From: Nocardia brasiliensis ATCC 700358
GTDB lineage: Bacteria; Actinomycetota; Actinomycetes; Mycobacteriales; Mycobacteriaceae
Direction of reading: 5' to 3'
Assembly: GCF_000250675.2 (NCBI RefSeq)
Contig: NC_018681.1
Location: 2,666,001 to 2,730,000 of the forward strand
DNA: 64,000 nucleotides
Shown here: positions 62,268 to 64,000 of the stretch, one piece after another
Position numbering within the stretch: the first letter of the stretch is position 1
How the letters are laid out: the number at the start of each line of letters is the position of its first letter
The notes under the pieces: generated by a model
The model's input: the letters and a program-made list of their open reading frames with translations, nothing else
Told to the model about the DNA's origin: nothing
Database searches by the model: none
Position numbers and translations under genes: made by a program

Positions 62268-64000
62268 CGGACGAGCAGGGCGACCGGGAGGCGGGCGAAA
62301 AGGCGCTCGATGCGGATGCGGCCCTGGAAGGTGTGGCCGGTCAGGCGATCGATCCAGGTGCCCTCCGGGAGTTCGAGAGCGGTGTCGCCCCAGCCGGTTT
62401 CGGCGAGACCGACGCTGTGCCGGGTGGCCGCGACGATGATTTCGGGCGCTTCGGCGGGCCGGCCGCGGGTGTAGGCGATCAACCGCTGGGCCTCGCTGCC
62501 GGTGCCGAAGAGTGGAGCGTAGGTGCCGCCGACGAAACAGTCGGGCCGTTCCCGCCGCAGCCACAGCGCGTAGGCGACGATCCACATCTTGACCGCGCCG
62601 GTGACGTCGAGTTCCGGTGTGCCGGTGAGCGATTGCAGCATGCCCGCGCGCAGCGCGAAATCGACCGGCCGCCGGTTGTCCGGGTCGACCAGCGAGTCCT
62701 CCCACAGTTCGCAACCCTGGTAGAGATCGGGGATGCCGGGGCCGCACAGCTGCAACAGCTTCTGCGCCAGCGCATCCGACCACGCGTGCGGTGCGAGCCG
62801 ATGCACGAGATCGCCGAGTTCGGTGCCCACCGGGCCGTCGATCACCGTGTCCACCCAGGTGTGCACCTCGTCCTCGAAGGCGGCGTCCGGCTCCTCCCAG
62901 GAGGTCTTGGTGCCCGCCTCACGAATCGCCTTCTCCGCGAACTGGTGCAGGCGCTCCCGGAAACCGGGAATCGCCGCCGCGGGCCTGCCGTCCGGCGGCC
63001 ACACGCCGAACATGTTCTGCAACAGGAACAATGTGGTGGCGCCGTCGGGTCCGGGCGCGGTCTCCTGCCACGAGGTGACGCTGCGCGCCCAGTCCTTCGC
63101 GGCCTGGGACAGCACGCCGATCCGGGCGCGCACGTCCTCGCCGCGCTTGGTGTCGTGGGTGGACAGCGTGGTCATGGTGGCGGGCCAGCGTTGCGCGCGT
63201 TCGATATTGGCGAGATGGAACTCGATCAGCGAGCGTCCGAAGCGGGCCGGGTTACCGCCCATCTCCTGCAGCGACACCAGCCGGGCCGCCTGATAGAACA
63301 TGGTGTCCTCGACCGCCTTGGCCAGGATCGCACCGCCGACCTGATGGAAGCGGGTCACCGCCTCGCCGCCGATGGCCAGCGCCGCCGTCAGCACCGCGAG
63401 CGGGTTGGTCAGCTCGCTGTTGCGCCGTTCCACCTCGGTGATCACGGCGGCGGTCATCCCGGCCAGCGGCGCGTAATCGGTGCGGTAGACCGGCATGAAC
63501 GCCAGTACCTCGATGGTCGCATTGGTCAGCGCCATGGTGTCCACCGACTCGGCGCGCGCGTCGCGTTTGATCGCCGCGACCAACCGCCGGACATCGGCGG
63601 TGAGCACGGTTTCGGCGACGGCCCGCTTGATCCGGTGCTCGGTTTCGGAGATCCAGGCGCGGTCGCTGCCGTGTCCGGCGAAGCGGCAGGACAATTCGGT
63701 GAGCGCGGGCTCGCCCTCCGGATCGATCAGCACCCCGCCCACGTCGGCGAGCGCGTCGTAACCGGTGGTGCCGTCGATCGGCAGGGTCACGTCCAGCGGC
63801 TCCCGGTTGGACAGCACCTTCTCCACGAGCAGCAGCCGGTTCGGCCCGATGATCTGCCGCAGACGGATGAGATACGCACCGGGGTCGGCCAATCCGTCCG
63901 GATGGTCGATCCGCACGCCGTCGATGATGTCGTGCGCGCACCACGCCGCGAGCTCGCGATGGGTGATCTCGAAGACCTCCGGGTCCTCCTGCCGGATGGC
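62264..64000 (-). CDS. treY: Maltooligosyl trehalose synthase, 3' part
   Basis: 578 codons visible; the 5' end lies beyond the right edge. GH13 catalytic Asp in VRIDHPDGLADPG, Glu in LLVEKVL, then TLSTHDTKRGEDVR and the C-terminal PDLYQGCELWEDSLVDPDNR, all typical of TreY, which converts the reducing end of maltodextrins to trehalose. Usually paired with treZ and treX, presumably outside the window. Frame intact to the edge. Confidence 0.95.
   Translation of the reverse strand, partial: AIRQEDPEVFEITHRELAAWCAHDIIDGVRIDHPDGLADPGAYLIRLRQIIGPNRLLLVEKVLSNREPLDVTLPIDGTTGYDALADVGGVLIDPEGEPALTELSCRFAGHGSDRAWISETEHRIKRAVAETVLTADVRRLVAAIKRDARAESVDTMALTNATIEVLAFMPVYRTDYAPLAGMTAAVITEVERRNSELTNPLAVLTAALAIGGEAVTRFHQVGGAILAKAVEDTMFYQAARLVSLQEMGGNPARFGRSLIEFHLANIERAQRWPATMTTLSTHDTKRGEDVRARIGVLSQAAKDWARSVTSWQETAPGPDGATTLFLLQNMFGVWPPDGRPAAAIPGFRERLHQFAEKAIREAGTKTSWEEPDAAFEDEVHTWVDTVIDGPVGTELGDLVHRLAPHAWSDALAQKLLQLCGPGIPDLYQGCELWEDSLVDPDNRRPVDFALRAGMLQSLTGTPELDVTGAVKMWIVAYALWLRRERPDCFVGGTYAPLFGTGSEAQRLIAYTRGRPAEAPEIIVAATRHSVGLAETGWGDTALELPEGTWIDRLTGHTFQGRIRIERLFARLPVALLVR

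Overview
The window is high-GC actinobacterial DNA. It is best explained as a mycolic-acid-containing Mycobacteriales genome, most likely Nocardia: it carries Wag31/DivIVA, an EmbB-like arabinosyltransferase, a CtpE-type P-ATPase, an MspA-family porin and a deazaflavin-type nitroreductase. The core order wag31 - ileS - dinB - lspA/rluD - dnaE1 - ilvA - treY parallels the Mycobacterium tuberculosis order ileS-dinX-lspA-rluD-dnaE1-ilvA-treY, with accessory blocks between the anchors. Genus assignment is inference; no rRNA or tRNA gene, insertion sequence, phage or CRISPR array was seen.

Region by region. 1-4.6 kb: polar growth (wag31), a small membrane protein, and ileS behind a translational T-box riboswitch. 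4.6-10.2 kb: a SnoaL-like protein with a coupled 53-codon ORF, a divergent TetR regulator, an NlpC/P60 hydrolase, galU, dinB with a coupled upstream mini-ORF, and an MTB12-like lipoprotein. 10.3-20 kb: an EmbB-like arabinosyltransferase, RarD, CtpE, PhzF, and a helix-turn-helix regulator divergent from an alpha/beta hydrolase. 19.6-26 kb: the lspA-rluD operon, two lipoproteins, a VOC protein, and a tight three-gene redox cluster (membrane-anchored protein, DUF6529-like His-rich membrane protein, TAT/lipobox Rieske protein). 26-32 kb: a large intergenic hairpin, a vapBC module with two operators, and an oxidoreductase/hydrolase operon divergent from a SARP regulator.

32-46.6 kb is a long leftward block. 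It holds acs, an acetate-type symporter with its small DUF485 partner, a second symporter with a small partner, and a LytTR response regulator and LytS-type kinase that presumably control carboxylate use. A seamless three-gene cassette sits between the kinase and the regulator: a GT4 glycosyltransferase, a trypsin-like protease/NB-ARC/TPR STAND protein, and a GT-B/GT-A double glycosyltransferase. I consider this cassette the most interesting system here. The kinase also has a leaderless 11-codon upstream ORF overlapping its start.

46.7-64 kb: a secreted protein, dnaE1, a Cmx-like MFS exporter with a TetR regulator and matching operators, a methyltransferase, a serine-hydrolase esterase, ilvA, a nitroreductase, a small membrane protein behind a perfect palindrome, a large LuxR (LAL) regulator, an MspA porin, a DUF2235 hydrolase, and the 3' part of treY running off the right edge. 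At least a dozen genes appear to be transcribed without a 5' leader (a TANNNT box 6-8 nt before the start codon), as is common in this order. Most convergent gene pairs are separated by perfect hairpins or overlap by a few bases.
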